Positions 47,041 to 58,649 of a stretch of DNA of 62,000 nucleotides are shown one piece after another. The position numbers and the translations under genes were made by a program. Source of the stretch: Polytrichum commune (lineage: Eukaryota > Streptophyta > Polytrichopsida > Polytrichales > Polytrichaceae); the NCBI GenBank assembly GCA_950295325.1, contig OX485804.1, positions 1 to 62,000 on the forward strand, written 5' to 3'. The notes under the pieces were generated by a model. That model was given only the letters and a program-made list of their open reading frames with translations, was not told the origin of the DNA and made no database searches. The number at the start of each line of letters is the position of its first letter. Position 1 is the first letter of the stretch.

Positions 47041-47420
47041 TTTCTTTCATCTAGATCGAAGACTCTGCAACAATATTTTGTGGTCGATTTCGTGAGAGTT
47101 TTGGAGAGGGGACATGGTATGTTATCTTCCCTTACACTTCTTTTTGGTGTCACATGCAAGAAAGTAGGAAGTGCTGAATTTCCAGCCCCTAATGTTAGCG
47201 TGAAACGTAGCACAATGACTCAGTGAAGACATGAAACTTTGTCGTTTTTTTTATCTAGATGAGGATTGGTGCAATACTTTGTGATTGATTTTGTGAGAGT
47301 TTTGGAGACCAAGGCATGGTCTATTGTCTTTGGCCTACACTTCCATTTGGTGTCGCATGCAAGATAATAGGATGTGTTCAATTTCAGCCTTTAATTTTGG
47401 AGTGAAGCGAAGCACTATGA
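47041..47420. repeat. ~190 bp imperfect direct duplication inside the right arm
   Basis: Mirror of 28,333-28,712. Unit one (about 47,041-47,230) has an open plus frame; unit two (about 47,250-47,420) carries stops. Shared blocks: GTGAGAGTTTTGGAGA, TTGGTGTC(A/G)CATGCAAGA and GTGAA(A/G)CG(T/A)AGCAC. The remaining 47,616-48,178 is unique, AT-rich and without a clear exon. Confidence 0.6.
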
Positions 47421-48178
47421 GACCATAATGGTCAGCGACAAGGAACGTGATATTTGTTTTACAACGTTGACAATCCTCCAAGATATTTAGAAGTAGCCTT
47501 GATCAACATACTATGCATGGGTTTCCCTAGCCTATATACTACAAAGCACTACATATTAGAACCTATTTCCCAATGAAAGGTCCCAATTTATTTATTGTCT
47601 CAATGGTTAGAATTGGACAAGGGGAGCTTACTTTGAAACGAGCTTGTACTAGAGAGAAAATATCCACAACTCAAAGACTCATTCCTATAATTTTCTAATA
47701 GTTGATAATAGTCTTTTTGATCTCATTGTCCTTTTTGACGGCTTGGTTTTCTAAAAGTTCAAACATGACGCTAAACATTGTGACGCTCGTGTGGTCTAAT
47801 ATAAATTGTTGATTTAGCTTGGAACTAAGTTTTGTTGGTCAAACATCATCAACATCCTAAGATCTCACAATGCTAAATTCAGATTGTGATTGAATGTGCC
47901 ATCCATATATTGAAGTATTCATTGACAAACCGATGATCATTTGGAATGAAGATTTCAAATATTGAATGAGTCTAACATACTTCAATGTAACTCTAATAAT
48001 TTCATATTTGTAGGATTGCCCTTGTAATTTTTCATCACTAGTTTTTCTTGCATCTCACGTTGTCTACCACTTCATTTTTGTAAGTGGTCTCTTGAAATGA
48101 TGAATAACAAATATGTTTATGCAATGAACTTTCCTTACATTTGATTTCCTCATTTTGGATGAATGTGTTGTGTACCAG

Positions 48179-48986
48179 GCCTCTCCCCATGCATATGTAT
48201 CGACAGTCCTGCAACGACAAGATGCAGGATATCGTAATGCTTACCGAGGCAAAGCACTTCTTATCAACATGGAGAAGTACAAACACCACAAACATCGTGA
48301 GGGTGCTGAATTCGATAGGGGAAAGATGGATGGCATCTTCAAAATGTTGCATTTTGATGTTACTTCATTCAAAGATTACACTGCAGAAGAATTGAAGTTG
48401 GGGTTGAGGAGCACATCCGAGGACATATGCAGGGTTGACACAGATTGCTTTGTATGCTTTGTTAGTGCACATGGGAACACAGATGAAAGTGGCAACCCTT
48501 ACATTGAAGACCAAAATGGGGACAAAGTGGACATCATCAAGGATATTATGGAGCCATTCATGGTATCCACAGAGTTGGAAGGTAAACCAAAAGTGTTTTT
48601 CATCAATGCTTGCCGCGGAGTGTACAAAATGACCTCTCGAAAATTGGAAGCAGAAAAAACTACCACAATACGTTCTCCTACAACCCCGTCTACACAAAGA
48701 ATGATAAAGTATTTGGACAACAAAAAGGATGTGTTTGTAGTGTTCTCCACAGAGGAAGGCAACCAATCAGGGCGAGACAAGGACAATGGAACCTACTTTG
48801 TACAAGCACTTTGTAGAGCTATCCCTGAAATGTGTGACAAAGAAGATGTTGAAACTATGGTGACGAAGGCGAACAAGATTCTTACAAGCTCACCTGAGTT
48901 TCATGCGCATCCTCAGGTAGCGACAAGCATCTCTAAGTTAACACGGAAGTTATTCTGGTTAAAGACTCTTCCTCAAAGTTCAATTG
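48179..48986 (+). other. Exon coding an intact-looking caspase domain
   Basis: One exon spans the whole C14 domain. Order of motifs is as in animal caspases: RGKALLIN strand, FDRGKMDGIFKMLHF helix, DCFVCFVSAHGN with the catalytic His, KPKVFFINACRG with the catalytic Cys, a Thr/Ser-rich linker where p20/p10 processing would occur (EAEKTTTIRSPTTPSTQ), and VVFSTEEGNQSGRDKDNGTY. Metacaspases instead carry HYSGHG and DSCHSG, which are absent here. The last 40 residues (QVATSISKLTRKLFW) are conserved in both paralogues and may form a linker to the hydrolase. Confidence 0.88.
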
Positions 48987-51900
48987 GTAAGTGACTACTG
49001 TTACGATTATTTTTGACATCATGACCTCTTCTGTAGATTTCTTTACTATGTTTTAACAATAAGTAATTGCTATTTTTTTTGATAAATTCATTTTTTTGTG
49101 GATGTTTTATTCAAAAGAATCAATGCCAATTGTGCATTGATGTCAGTTGAGATTTTCCCATTTTCTTATTGTGTGTCAAGTGGCATCCAAACATGGTAAT
49201 ATCAAAAAACCTACAAATGTAGTCTAAATTTACAGGAGCCACAATAATTTTGCTACATAGTGTTTCAAGGCTTCTATCCAACGTTATGTATTATCCAGCT
49301 TTAATATGTCATATTTGATTTCGAGAGGCTATCAAGGTGATAAAGAAAACTCATTGCAAAAAATTGAAGTTGTGGCACATTGATGTGTAGGCAAAGTTGT
49401 GCCACCTAAACCAATGGGTGAGCGGTTGTTGTTAGTGTATGACTGCAAAATTAGCGAATCACAAGAGTCTTCAGAACTCGATGTGGTTCTCTTCCATGGT
49501 TATGAATTTGGTAATAGAGGTTGGCACCATGCAGCTCTATCCTCTTGGTTTACAAATTCCTCTGAGCCGGTATGTTGGCCCGTGGAATGGTTGGCTCGCG
49601 CACTTGGTATTCCAATACGTGTCTTTTGTGTCAATTACTCTCCAAGAGCACATGTGGGAAAACCCATGTCAAGCTGCAATGATCAAAAGTTTGATAATTT
49701 GGCAAAGCAAATAAGAGAGGATTTGTTTAGAGACCAAGTTGCAACAATACCACTATTATTCATAGGGCACGGATTGGGAGGTCTACTCATCAAGTCGGTT
49801 CTCAACAACAACAAACAAGAGGTCATGCAACACCTCAAGGATAGGCTGAGAGGGATTGTGTTCTATGGGGTCCCATATGTTCCAAGAGAGCCCAATTCAC
49901 ATGGAAAGGAGGATTTCTCCCTTGAGGGGTTAGAACATGCGCTACAAGTGGAAGAAGGACGCATTTCTGTCATACAACAATCAGAACTTAAAATCATTTT
50001 AGGAGGGAAATCCCCGTCAATCAACCAAGAGCACAAGAAATTTTGCAAAAACTTCAAGGAGGAAATCTTGTCATTTGAGGAAGGGCGAGAAACTCATGGC
50101 TATGTAAGTGGCTGCTTCTTACTCCCCTTTTCTCCCTAGCCATCACCATGTTATCTTTTAGATTAACAGTCCCCTTGCTAACTAGCCTTGGTTGAATTGG
50201 ACCCCTCATTTGTATTTGTGTTCATATTCTCATCCAATCCCATCCGCCAAGCCAACCATAAACATGCCACCTTTATTTATTTCTAGATCCAAAAGTTTGG
50301 GGTGGTTGGAGTATCCATTTTGTTCCCCTTGGTGGGCACAAATAAATGGATCATTTGTCCATGGCCTACTATACAAAATATTAGATTTAGTGTGGCCCAC
50401 ACTCTTCATCGGTGACCCACGATAATTGAATTGCTATCGTTGGGCGGTAATTGGAGAGGGTATCATATGTTGCTTGGTCATGGAGACTGCTCTATTGAAC
50501 ATCGCAAATCAATTTGAATGCCACATTAGATTAGATGTTTAGTGTGGTAACTTGCTCATTTAATTAGGATTTTTCTCTTGTTTGTATTTTCAACTATTTT
50601 GTGGGTCGATGCATAGTCACATATTGGTCACTAAATGGATCATGTGACTACAACCTAAAGCCACCCGATGGTCATTATCTAATATTATTTCCATGAAGAA
50701 GAGGTTATGCACATCATTGAAGAACTATGTAAACATTCAATCAATCAATCAAGTAACATTTTTTTAATGTGGTGGATGTGATTGGATGTGTAGTTTAGCC
50801 TTATACAAATTAGGTGGAGGGGATAACTTTTTTCCCATAAAAATTACGTCAAAAGTAAATTACGATCACTAACGACTATATAATTTATGTTTGCAGCACA
50901 TAGTTACATCAACAAAATTGTACGCAACAGATGTGAATACAATTGTTGAAAATTGTTCAAGGTGTAACCACTTTGACATATGTAGACCCACAAGCATCAA
51001 GGACAAAGTCTTCACTGATCTACTAGGATTCATAAGGAAGCAATGTCAGAATCTCGGTAACCTTTTCTATCCTTGCACAATTAACTCTTTTAAAGATTTG
51101 TGTATTGAAAATTACCTAAGTTTGAACTTGCCTCAACAGGATCAAATGATATTTCTCCAAAGGTCGAGTGTAGAAACTCATCTATATAGGTGATTTTTTG
51201 GATTGATTTTTTTTTGAACCTCCAACATTCTTGTTCAACCTAGAAATTTATTAGTATGGTCAAATAATCCTACTCAAAATATAATCAAATTTGTTGTTGA
51301 TGCAAGTTCAAATGTACTTTGCACTATTGAACGTCACAATGCATTGTGTAGATTTTTATTTTCTTGCCCATATTCACTTGGCTTAATTTCATCATGGCTT
51401 AACCTAAGATTTAAGGGTTTGTTTTAACCCCTAAAGTTTCACATCTCTTGAATTTCCTTGCAGGTCAAGCAAATATTCAAGTGAATGATGGGAAATTGAT
51501 TATCGGACAGAAGTCTCACTTTGGAAAACTTAAAAAGTGTTTGATGTTGAGAGGGAAGGCATCAGTGGCAGGGATAATTGGAGGCCAAACATTTGGGGTT
51601 GTTGGGATGGGCGGTATAGGGAAGACAACCCTAGCAAAATCTTTATGTGAAGATGATGACATCAAGGATTACTACGATCACCGTGTCTATTGGGTGGCTA
51701 TGAAAATGAATCCAAACATTGTCAAACGCCAGACTCGGTTGATCTATGAGATTTGCAAAGAGATGCCTTCAGCAAGCTTGGACACTGAGAAATGCCTACA
51801 AGAGGAGCTTGAGATCAAATTGAAAAGAATGAAGAAAATTCTTTTATTCTTAGATGATGTTTGGGAGAAGGAGCATGTGGATAGATTGTTGGGAGATTCT

Positions 51901-54063
51901 TTTATGAAAACATTGCCTCCGGGGAGCAAATGCGTGATAACTAGTCGAAAAGCTACAGAGTTAGCAAAACTAGATGGTAATGTCGAGATTCAGAAGTTGG
52001 ACATTTTGAGCGATGAGGATGCAAGGACATTGTTTTGCTACAAGGCTTTCTCAAGAGAGAATATACCTGTAAGCATGGAAAAAAACTTACAAGATGTGGT
52101 GAATGAAGTAATTTTTGCTTGTGGGAACATGCCAATTTTGCTTGCAACTGTGGGTGCCGAACGATGGGGTAAGCGAAATATTGAATCATGGAAGAATGTA
52201 CGGGATCGATTGCAAAATGCTAAGGCAGGTGGTATTGACAGTGATGATGAAGAGTCCACAAAGCATCAAATGATGCTAATTAAGCAAGTGAAGATCAGCT
52301 ACGATGATTTACCGGAAAGTGATCCAATGTCTGGTGATGGAACCAATTTCAAAGACTATTTTTTGGACTTTGCTGCATTTCCGGAGCATGAAGAGATTGA
52401 AATTGCTATGCTAATGGACATGTGGACAAATTCAAATTTGAATGAAGATGGGGCCTATAGGATTCTTGAGGAACTAGAGCAAAGGTGTTTGGTGAAAATT
52501 GTTGGGTACTGGTGCTATGTGCATGACATTTTTCGAGCCCTTGCTTTTCAAATAGTTGAAGAACCAAACATTGAGAAAAGAAGAAGATTATTTGCTTGGA
52601 ACATCGGCAACAGACTACCAGAGCAATGGATATCACACATTGTAAGACCCGATAACTTTGAGGGTCATTTGTGTACTTCTAAACATCAAATTGTTCTCAA
52701 TGTTGAGAAGATGGTGATTGCAAGGAGTGAATTAAAACAATTTCATCCAAAAGATGTAATCTTGTTCAAATGTTTGGCACGACTGCACATGCTTATATTG
52801 ACCTCCAACCTCAACTTGATTTCCTTACCTTCAGCCATCCGGTACATGACATGTTTGGAGAAACTTGATATTAGTTGGTGTTTGAGCTTGAAGTCCCTAC
52901 CCCAAGAGATTGGTGAGTTGCAAAGCCTCCAAAAAGTAAACATGGCTGGGTGTTGTTCTCTTGAAGAAATTCCACATGGACTTGGAAATTTGAAGAAGTT
53001 ATTGGAGCTGAACATGCAAAGTTGTGGTGTAGGCAAGTTACCTCCTGAAATTGGGAATTTGTCAAGCCTAACATACTTGTGTCTAAATGACTGCAACAAA
53101 CTTGAAGTTCTTCCACCTGAGATAGGAAAACTTAGCAACTTGGAAAGACTAGAATGCGATATGCTTCGTGTACCTAACATCCCAGAAGCTTTCGGTTGTT
53201 TGACCATGTTGAAACACATGTCTATTAGTGCATGTGATGGGATCACGGAAATACCTGTGCAGATTGGGAGATTGAGAAATCTAGAAAGTTTGTGGTGTAA
53301 AAGCAGCCATAACCTACATCTTGTGCCTAACGAGCTTGACAAATTGGTCGGTGATGAAGGCATGCTGACGGTGTTCAATATCTCCAACACCAAAGTGAAC
53401 CGTGAGGAACTTCCACAAGGTCTTCGAGCGTTACAAAAACAATTTGACCTCAATCCACGAGACAATGGAGAGGCAGCCAAATGCATGGCAAAATTACACC
53501 CAGAATACATGTTAAACTCGACACACAAGCGAGGTGATTTTGCAGATGATCGCTCATCAATGTATGACCCACACAACAAACAAGAGAGACGTGTCTCCTT
53601 TGGCTTGGCACGAATTGTAGCTTTGGCCAAAATGGAGCCTTTCATGAGCCCTCGTTTTCACATGGCCATCCGCATTATGCGCACCATGGCAAATCACAGT
53701 GGGACAAGGCATGCCATTTTGCAAAATGGTGGCATTCCTATACTCCTTCGATGCATTGATAAGGGTTGCCCAATGGATTGTGGTGAGAATGCTGCAGCTA
53801 CACTTCGCAACATTTGTGTCACATTCTCCACACATAAAGCAATTGTCGATGCTCGTGGTCTAGAAATTCTTACGCGAGTGTTGCATCGCAAGAATGCCGT
53901 GAGCGATTTGGCGTACCAAGCATTAGAAATTATCACGGATGCAGATTGTCAAGAACATGATTACACATACACCTCAGAGATATATGAACGTTGTGGCCAC
54001 AATTTTAGAGCTCGTGATTGTAAATGTATTCTTTGCCAACTCGAGAGAAAGTGCCATCCATAG
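48179..54063 (+). CDS. Caspase / alpha-beta hydrolase / NB-ARC-LRR-ARM receptor
   Basis: Exons 48,179-48,986, 49,391-50,103, 50,897-51,056 and 51,464-54,063 join at GT-AG sites (phases 1, 0, 1) to exactly 1,426 codons plus TAG. The exon with the ATG lies upstream and was not found. Residues 1-269: caspase-type C14 with RGKALLINM, VSAHGN (His98), FFINACRG (Cys145) and a p10-like block ending GTYFVQALC. 270-556: SERAC1-like hydrolase with FHGYEFG, GHGLGG (Gly397 where the nucleophile Ser belongs) and CNHFDICRP (His532). 600-920: NB-ARC with P-loop GMGGIGKTT (Lys614), FLDDVW and VHD. 1,000-1,190: about eight LRRs. 1,270-1,390: armadillo-like repeats. The tail has CGHNFRARDCKCILC, a possible metal site. 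By family this is a cytosolic immune receptor; coupling to a canonical caspase is an inference from the domain order. Confidence 0.95.
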
Positions 54064-55560
54064 CATAAGGCATGTGCCTTAAACTGCTTATATATTACTG
54101 GGAAGGTTTCTTTTTCAAATTCATGCACTATCCTTATAATGTTCCTCATTTCCCTTAGTGTGCCTAATGAAATTTACATAATCTTGGTCTAGTTTGAACA
54201 ACTAGACCTATGTTATATCTATATATTTTAAAAATTATGTGATCTTGAAGGGAATTCACCACCTTCACCTTCTCTAACATACATGGACCTAATTTGGTTG
54301 TTTTTCTTAGTCACACACCTATATTTGAGTGGTGTGTGGCTAGGTGTGAATTTAAGAGCAGACACCAAAAAATGTTGACCCTGTAAAGGTTCAAGCTTTC
54401 TGCACATACTAACAAACATTGTTCATGTGCTATAAACCCCAAATCCTAAACCCCTTTAACTTAATTTAATTCGGAGAATAAAATCACACTTGATTATAAA
54501 TCATAACAAATTCTAGAGACAAATGTGTTACTCTTCCTCCCTGAGCCTCTACTAGTTGACCTCTTCTATGGTCAACACCACAGGCTTCGCCCTCACCATA
54601 TCATCGAATGTTGTAGGAGAAAGGGGTCGGACCTCAATCTTTTCACAAAGTCCATGTCGTCCTCGTCTTTGTTAGACATTGTGATGGTTCCTTCCACTCC
54701 ACACTTACTATACAATTTTTTTCCCTTCAATTTTATTCACTCTCTAAACTTTGTTATGATATCTCTGGAAAACATGTCCCTCACATTATCCATGGTGAGG
54801 TTAAGGACCAATTTACTATTAGGTATTGCGGCATGCATTGTTTTATTTCAACAAAAGACTTCCAACTACTGGGTGTGGCCAGTCACCTTAGCATCCTCCT
54901 GTCTTTTGATCCTCGTGTTGTCCTTATCTTTGTTGTCTTTTTTCCATGTCCTCCACATGCTCATCATCTATCCCGCAAGACACAATGTTAGAATGCACTA
55001 CAACAAAAGGCTCATGATTGACGATGGGGTATTTTAAATAGATTTTGCAAGCGGATGGTGCTTCACCCATATCCAATGGATTCTCTCCCCCTTGACGATC
55101 ACCTCTTGGTAGCTTCCAAGTAACTAGTCCAAGATACCCATCTTCTTCACAAACGTATTTTTAATCTTGTAAAATTGGAAATTGTTATCTTCAATATTTG
55201 AGTTTATGTTCAACCCAAACATTTGTATGTTTGTCACGTTGGCTAGTAGTATACAAACAATAATACCCAATTACAAAAGAGAAAAAATGTAACAAGATAG
55301 TTTGGGCCGGTCAATCCAAATACATAGTACTTAGTTTAGGGCGGTTGATCCAAACATGCACTGCATGTTTAAGTCGATTACCCTTAACTAAGTATTAAAC
55401 CTTGAACCCCTAAATGTTAACTTGGTAGTTCAACACAGATAGGTTTTGTCCCTCCGAAAATGTGAAAGATAATGTCTCCATGCGTGTGAAGGTCTTCATT
55501 ATCTTCTGATGATGAACACCGTGGGTTATTCTTTTACCATAAGTTAGAAAGACTTACAAT
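54064..55560. other. Downstream region of the caspase-NLR, no gene seen
   Basis: Contains the probable 3' UTR and AT-rich DNA. A 170-codon plus frame at 54,525-55,037 starts with GTG, is Leu-rich and low-complexity, and has no splice support; the opposite strand offers only short frames. No RNA gene or repeat structure is evident. Confidence 0.5.
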
Positions 55561-55565
55561 GTAAC

Positions 55566-56374
55566 GGGGGCATTCACGGTTGGGGTACTACTTTTGGGTG
55601 TCTAACGGTTTAAGGACTATTTTAGACAACTTTACATACTTGGTGTGCTTAGATTTGTATAGTGGAGCATATTTTGGATCATACCTACATTTCATACTCC
55701 ATATTGAGTACACCGACAAAGTTAATTTACAAGGAATAGGGTCATCTAAGATATCATTTTGATTCCTTAAAGGACATTCATGGGTGTTGTCAAAATTGTT
55801 CACCTTAGGATCAAGGAATGAAAAGGACAACAAAAATTAATCGAAACGATCCCAATTTTTTTCCTCACAATCATCGTTCAAGTGTGTACCAATAGAACCA
55901 AAAATGTATTGCATATCAATTGTATAACTTTACATGTGGCACCAAACATGGCCAACAATACACAAAATCATGGCTACATGAAAAAGGAACGTTTAGTAGT
56001 AGAGTTGGACATTAAAAAATATATGTATGGACACATGACACTTACACCAAGGTACTAGGATGCAAAACAAGAATAAATTGACCACCGATGTACACTTGAA
56101 TAATAAAATTTGCCATTGATGTGGCCCAAACAAGTCATATGACCTCTTTACAAGTTTTATGACTTATCTACTCATTTCATAGGGAATTTATCCATTATGG
56201 GTGATTATTTAATAAGAAATAATATCTTTCTTGATAAAGCCTATGAACTATATACTTATCTATTTAAAATTTATTGATCAAATAATAGTAAATCATGATA
56301 AACGCTGAGATCCAATGCGACATAGTCCTTAAGTCCTTTGTCCCAAAAGTAGTACTCCAACCGTGAATGGACCC
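55566..56374. mobile_element. Uninterrupted 0.8 kb TIR element
   Basis: Begins GGGGGCATTCACGGTTGGGG and ends with the inverse (CTCCAACCGTGAATGGACCC); TIRs extend through TACTACTTTTGGG. Flanking TAAC on both sides is a plausible 4-bp target duplication. Internal sequence includes a 60-codon frame (FGSYLHFILHIEYTDKVNL) also present, in reverse, at 40,566-40,748; it is shared element sequence rather than a recognised protein. Nonautonomous. Superfamily not assigned. Confidence 0.8.
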
Positions 56375-56767
56375 TAACATCATGTAAATTTATAAATGCT
56401 TTGAGGACACCGTGTCTCATTAATATGTTTGGTTTATAACCCTTTTATGAATTATTAACCTCTCGTTCTCCTTATGATTTGAATGTGGTTTTTTGGAGTT
56501 ATAAAGATCTCAACCTTAATTATCCCTATTTGTAATGTAAAGCTCGTTGATCGTGAGAATAACTAAGATATGACAAGTATAGAGGTGTATCAATATCCTA
56601 AAACTCCATCCATATCATTCAAAATACAATCATATAAATCATAATTATTAATTGTTGATGACTAAAAGACTTCTCCGAGAGCTTAAATTAAGTTTCCCGA
56701 AGAAGGTCAAGACTCATAGTTTACTTTCTGTTTTATAACCTCAATCTCAATTGATATATATATATAT

Positions 56768-57663
56768 CCCGGGTACGCAACTCCCGTATTATATGGTCCT
56801 GATTATAATCACTTATAATGCGTTTTAGTCTCGGGGGGGGGCAGTGTGTTAAAAAGTTAAGGTTATAGGTGCGAACAACCACTATTTTATAGGGGGGTAT
56901 TACTTTCAATTCTCTTCCTTTTTTCACATGCTATCATTATATAATTTTCTACTTTGGGTTAATAGAAAAATGGCTTGCATTACTTATAATTCCAAATTAC
57001 CTATTATTCCATACCCTATAGTACTTTAAAGATGTCCAATGCCATTTTTGATACCCTATATTACTCCTAATTCCAATTATAATTTTTTGCCCCCATGTTT
57101 TAAAAAAAACCCTATCATTTGTTCGCACGTATATTGCTACTCCAACCAATGACTGCCCCCCCCCCAAGGTTTTAGTCCAATATTGAGTGATACAATTTGT
57201 TTTAATGTAGGAAACCCTTGTAGCCCTTCTAACAAGGAATCCAAAAATGTAATTATATATAGGAAATGAATATATTTTGAAGCATATAATTGCATTAAAA
57301 ACCTAATTATGTGATTTTTTTTAATACAGGTACCATAGGTGAAACTACCCAACTTTTTGGACTTTTTAATAAAATTTTAACATTGTGAATGAATTATAAT
57401 TTTAATGGGAGGCAACTATTCGTGGCTTATAATTTTAATGGAAGGCTTAATAAATATGCAACCCAACTTTTTTTTCATCTCATTTGATTTAATTTGGTCT
57501 TTACCCAACTTTTTTTTCATCTCATTTGATTTAATTTGATCTTCACCCAACTTTTTGATCATTTTAATTTGATATAAAATGATATAATTTTTACAAAAGC
57601 CGTCCTCTAAGCCGTTTTAAGTACGATGCCCCCTGCGTATAATATGGGAGTTGCGTACCCGGG
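56768..57663. mobile_element. 0.9 kb TIR element CCCGGGTACGCAACTCCC
   Basis: Termini CCCGGGTACGCAACTCCC followed by (G/A)TATTATA are perfect inverted repeats apart from one base (56,768-56,793 and 57,638-57,663). Both ends are set in TATATATATA runs, suggesting insertion at TA. The interior is AT-rich with C/G homopolymers (near 56,834 and 57,157) and a direct repeat ACCCAACTTTTTTTTCATCT at 57,461 and 57,503. No transposase. Confidence 0.8.
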
Positions 57664-57982
57664 ATATATATATATATATCATGTTATCTCGCGTAAAGCC
57701 CTCTTTCGATTAGTTATGAAAGTTATTGTAGAATGCATGTTCTTGAGTCTTTAAGCTCAAGTGTTACTACTTTAGATGAAAACATAATTACATTAAGAGT
57801 TCGTATAATAAGTTTAACTATATTAACATAATCATATTATTAATTCTCCTCATACTTAATCATCATATCTAATAAAATATTCTTCCGCTATACAACCATA
57901 ATTCCCTTGTTTATGACAATCAATTCAATTAGTCCCGATTGAGGAGATCAATAAAAATTGTCTTGATGAGAAGAGGATCAAA

Positions 57983-58385
57983 CACTATATTCGTTAATCA
58001 GAGACTTTTGAAAGTCTCAAAATAAAATATGCCCATAGTTTGGGATGCCAATATTGTGGGCATATGGAATATTGGGAACATCAAGAACATGACAATTTAA
58101 AATTTTGCATGCAAAGAATATTCTTAGTACTAAAAATAGAAAATTGCATTTATAATGAAAACGTGAACTCCATGTGGAAAATAACAAGCGACTCTAAAAA
58201 ACAAATGGTTTATGTCATTATAGAGTTTGGGGTGCGCATCCCATAAGTAAAGGTCTTATGGATTTGGATGGCACATCCCAAACGTATACCACAATGGACT
58301 GTGACAAGTTTACTAAGTCTATTAAAAACCAAGACTACTAAGCGCCCCTATTTTCCCGCTGTTGACTCCCACCTATGTTATGTTT
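57983..58385. mobile_element. TIR-family copy (CACTATATTCGTTAAT)
   Basis: Reverse-oriented relative of 18,240-18,652, with CACTATATTCGTTAATCAGA at its left end and GGGATGCCAATATTGTGGGC inside. Both copies diverge by scattered changes. Its right side runs directly into the transposon-derived gene remnant. Confidence 0.7.
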
Positions 58386-58649
58386 ACCCATCTCCATCTT
58401 CCGCTTCATATCCATTCTCGGCGTCATTTTCCGCAGCTGCAATACGTGCCAAGTTGTCTTTGGCAAAATCTATATGTTTTGGGGGATGGTCATTGTTTCT
58501 ATTTTGGAACCTTTGCGCGGCTTCCAAACACAAAGTATAGTATCCGTGTTTATCCAAACCGGTATGTACGATGAGTCCACTGTCCACTTAAAATTCTTTT
58601 TGGTGTCCCAACCTAAATAAGTGCGAAGCACGTTCTGGTCTTTAGTGCT

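Larger units (their letters stand above)
43422..47615. repeat. Right arm of the 4.2 kb palindrome
   Basis: Reverse complement of 28,138-32,332. The outer boundary is sharp: the match ends within ...CAATGGTTAGAATTG, after which the flanks differ. From here 563 bp separate the arm from the first identified exon of the plus-strand receptor, compared with 51 bp on the other side. The C14G7-type run at 44,342-44,367 mirrors that at 31,389-31,411. No net indel against the left arm over most of its length. Confidence 0.95.

Noticed and set aside
28138-47615. The palindrome as a pure assembly artefact
   Set aside because: Outer flanks differ, the inner edges carry separate substitutions and an indel, and the spacer is unique. 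Long-read confirmation is still needed.
48179-48986. Reading the protease domain as an ordinary plant metacaspase
   Set aside because: Metacaspase signatures HYSGHG and DSCHSG are absent, while VSAHGN, FFINACRG and the YFVQALC p10-like block follow the animal-caspase pattern.
54525-55037. 170-codon frame downstream of the plus-strand receptor
   Set aside because: Starts with GTG, Leu/Ser-rich low-complexity sequence, no splice or domain evidence.
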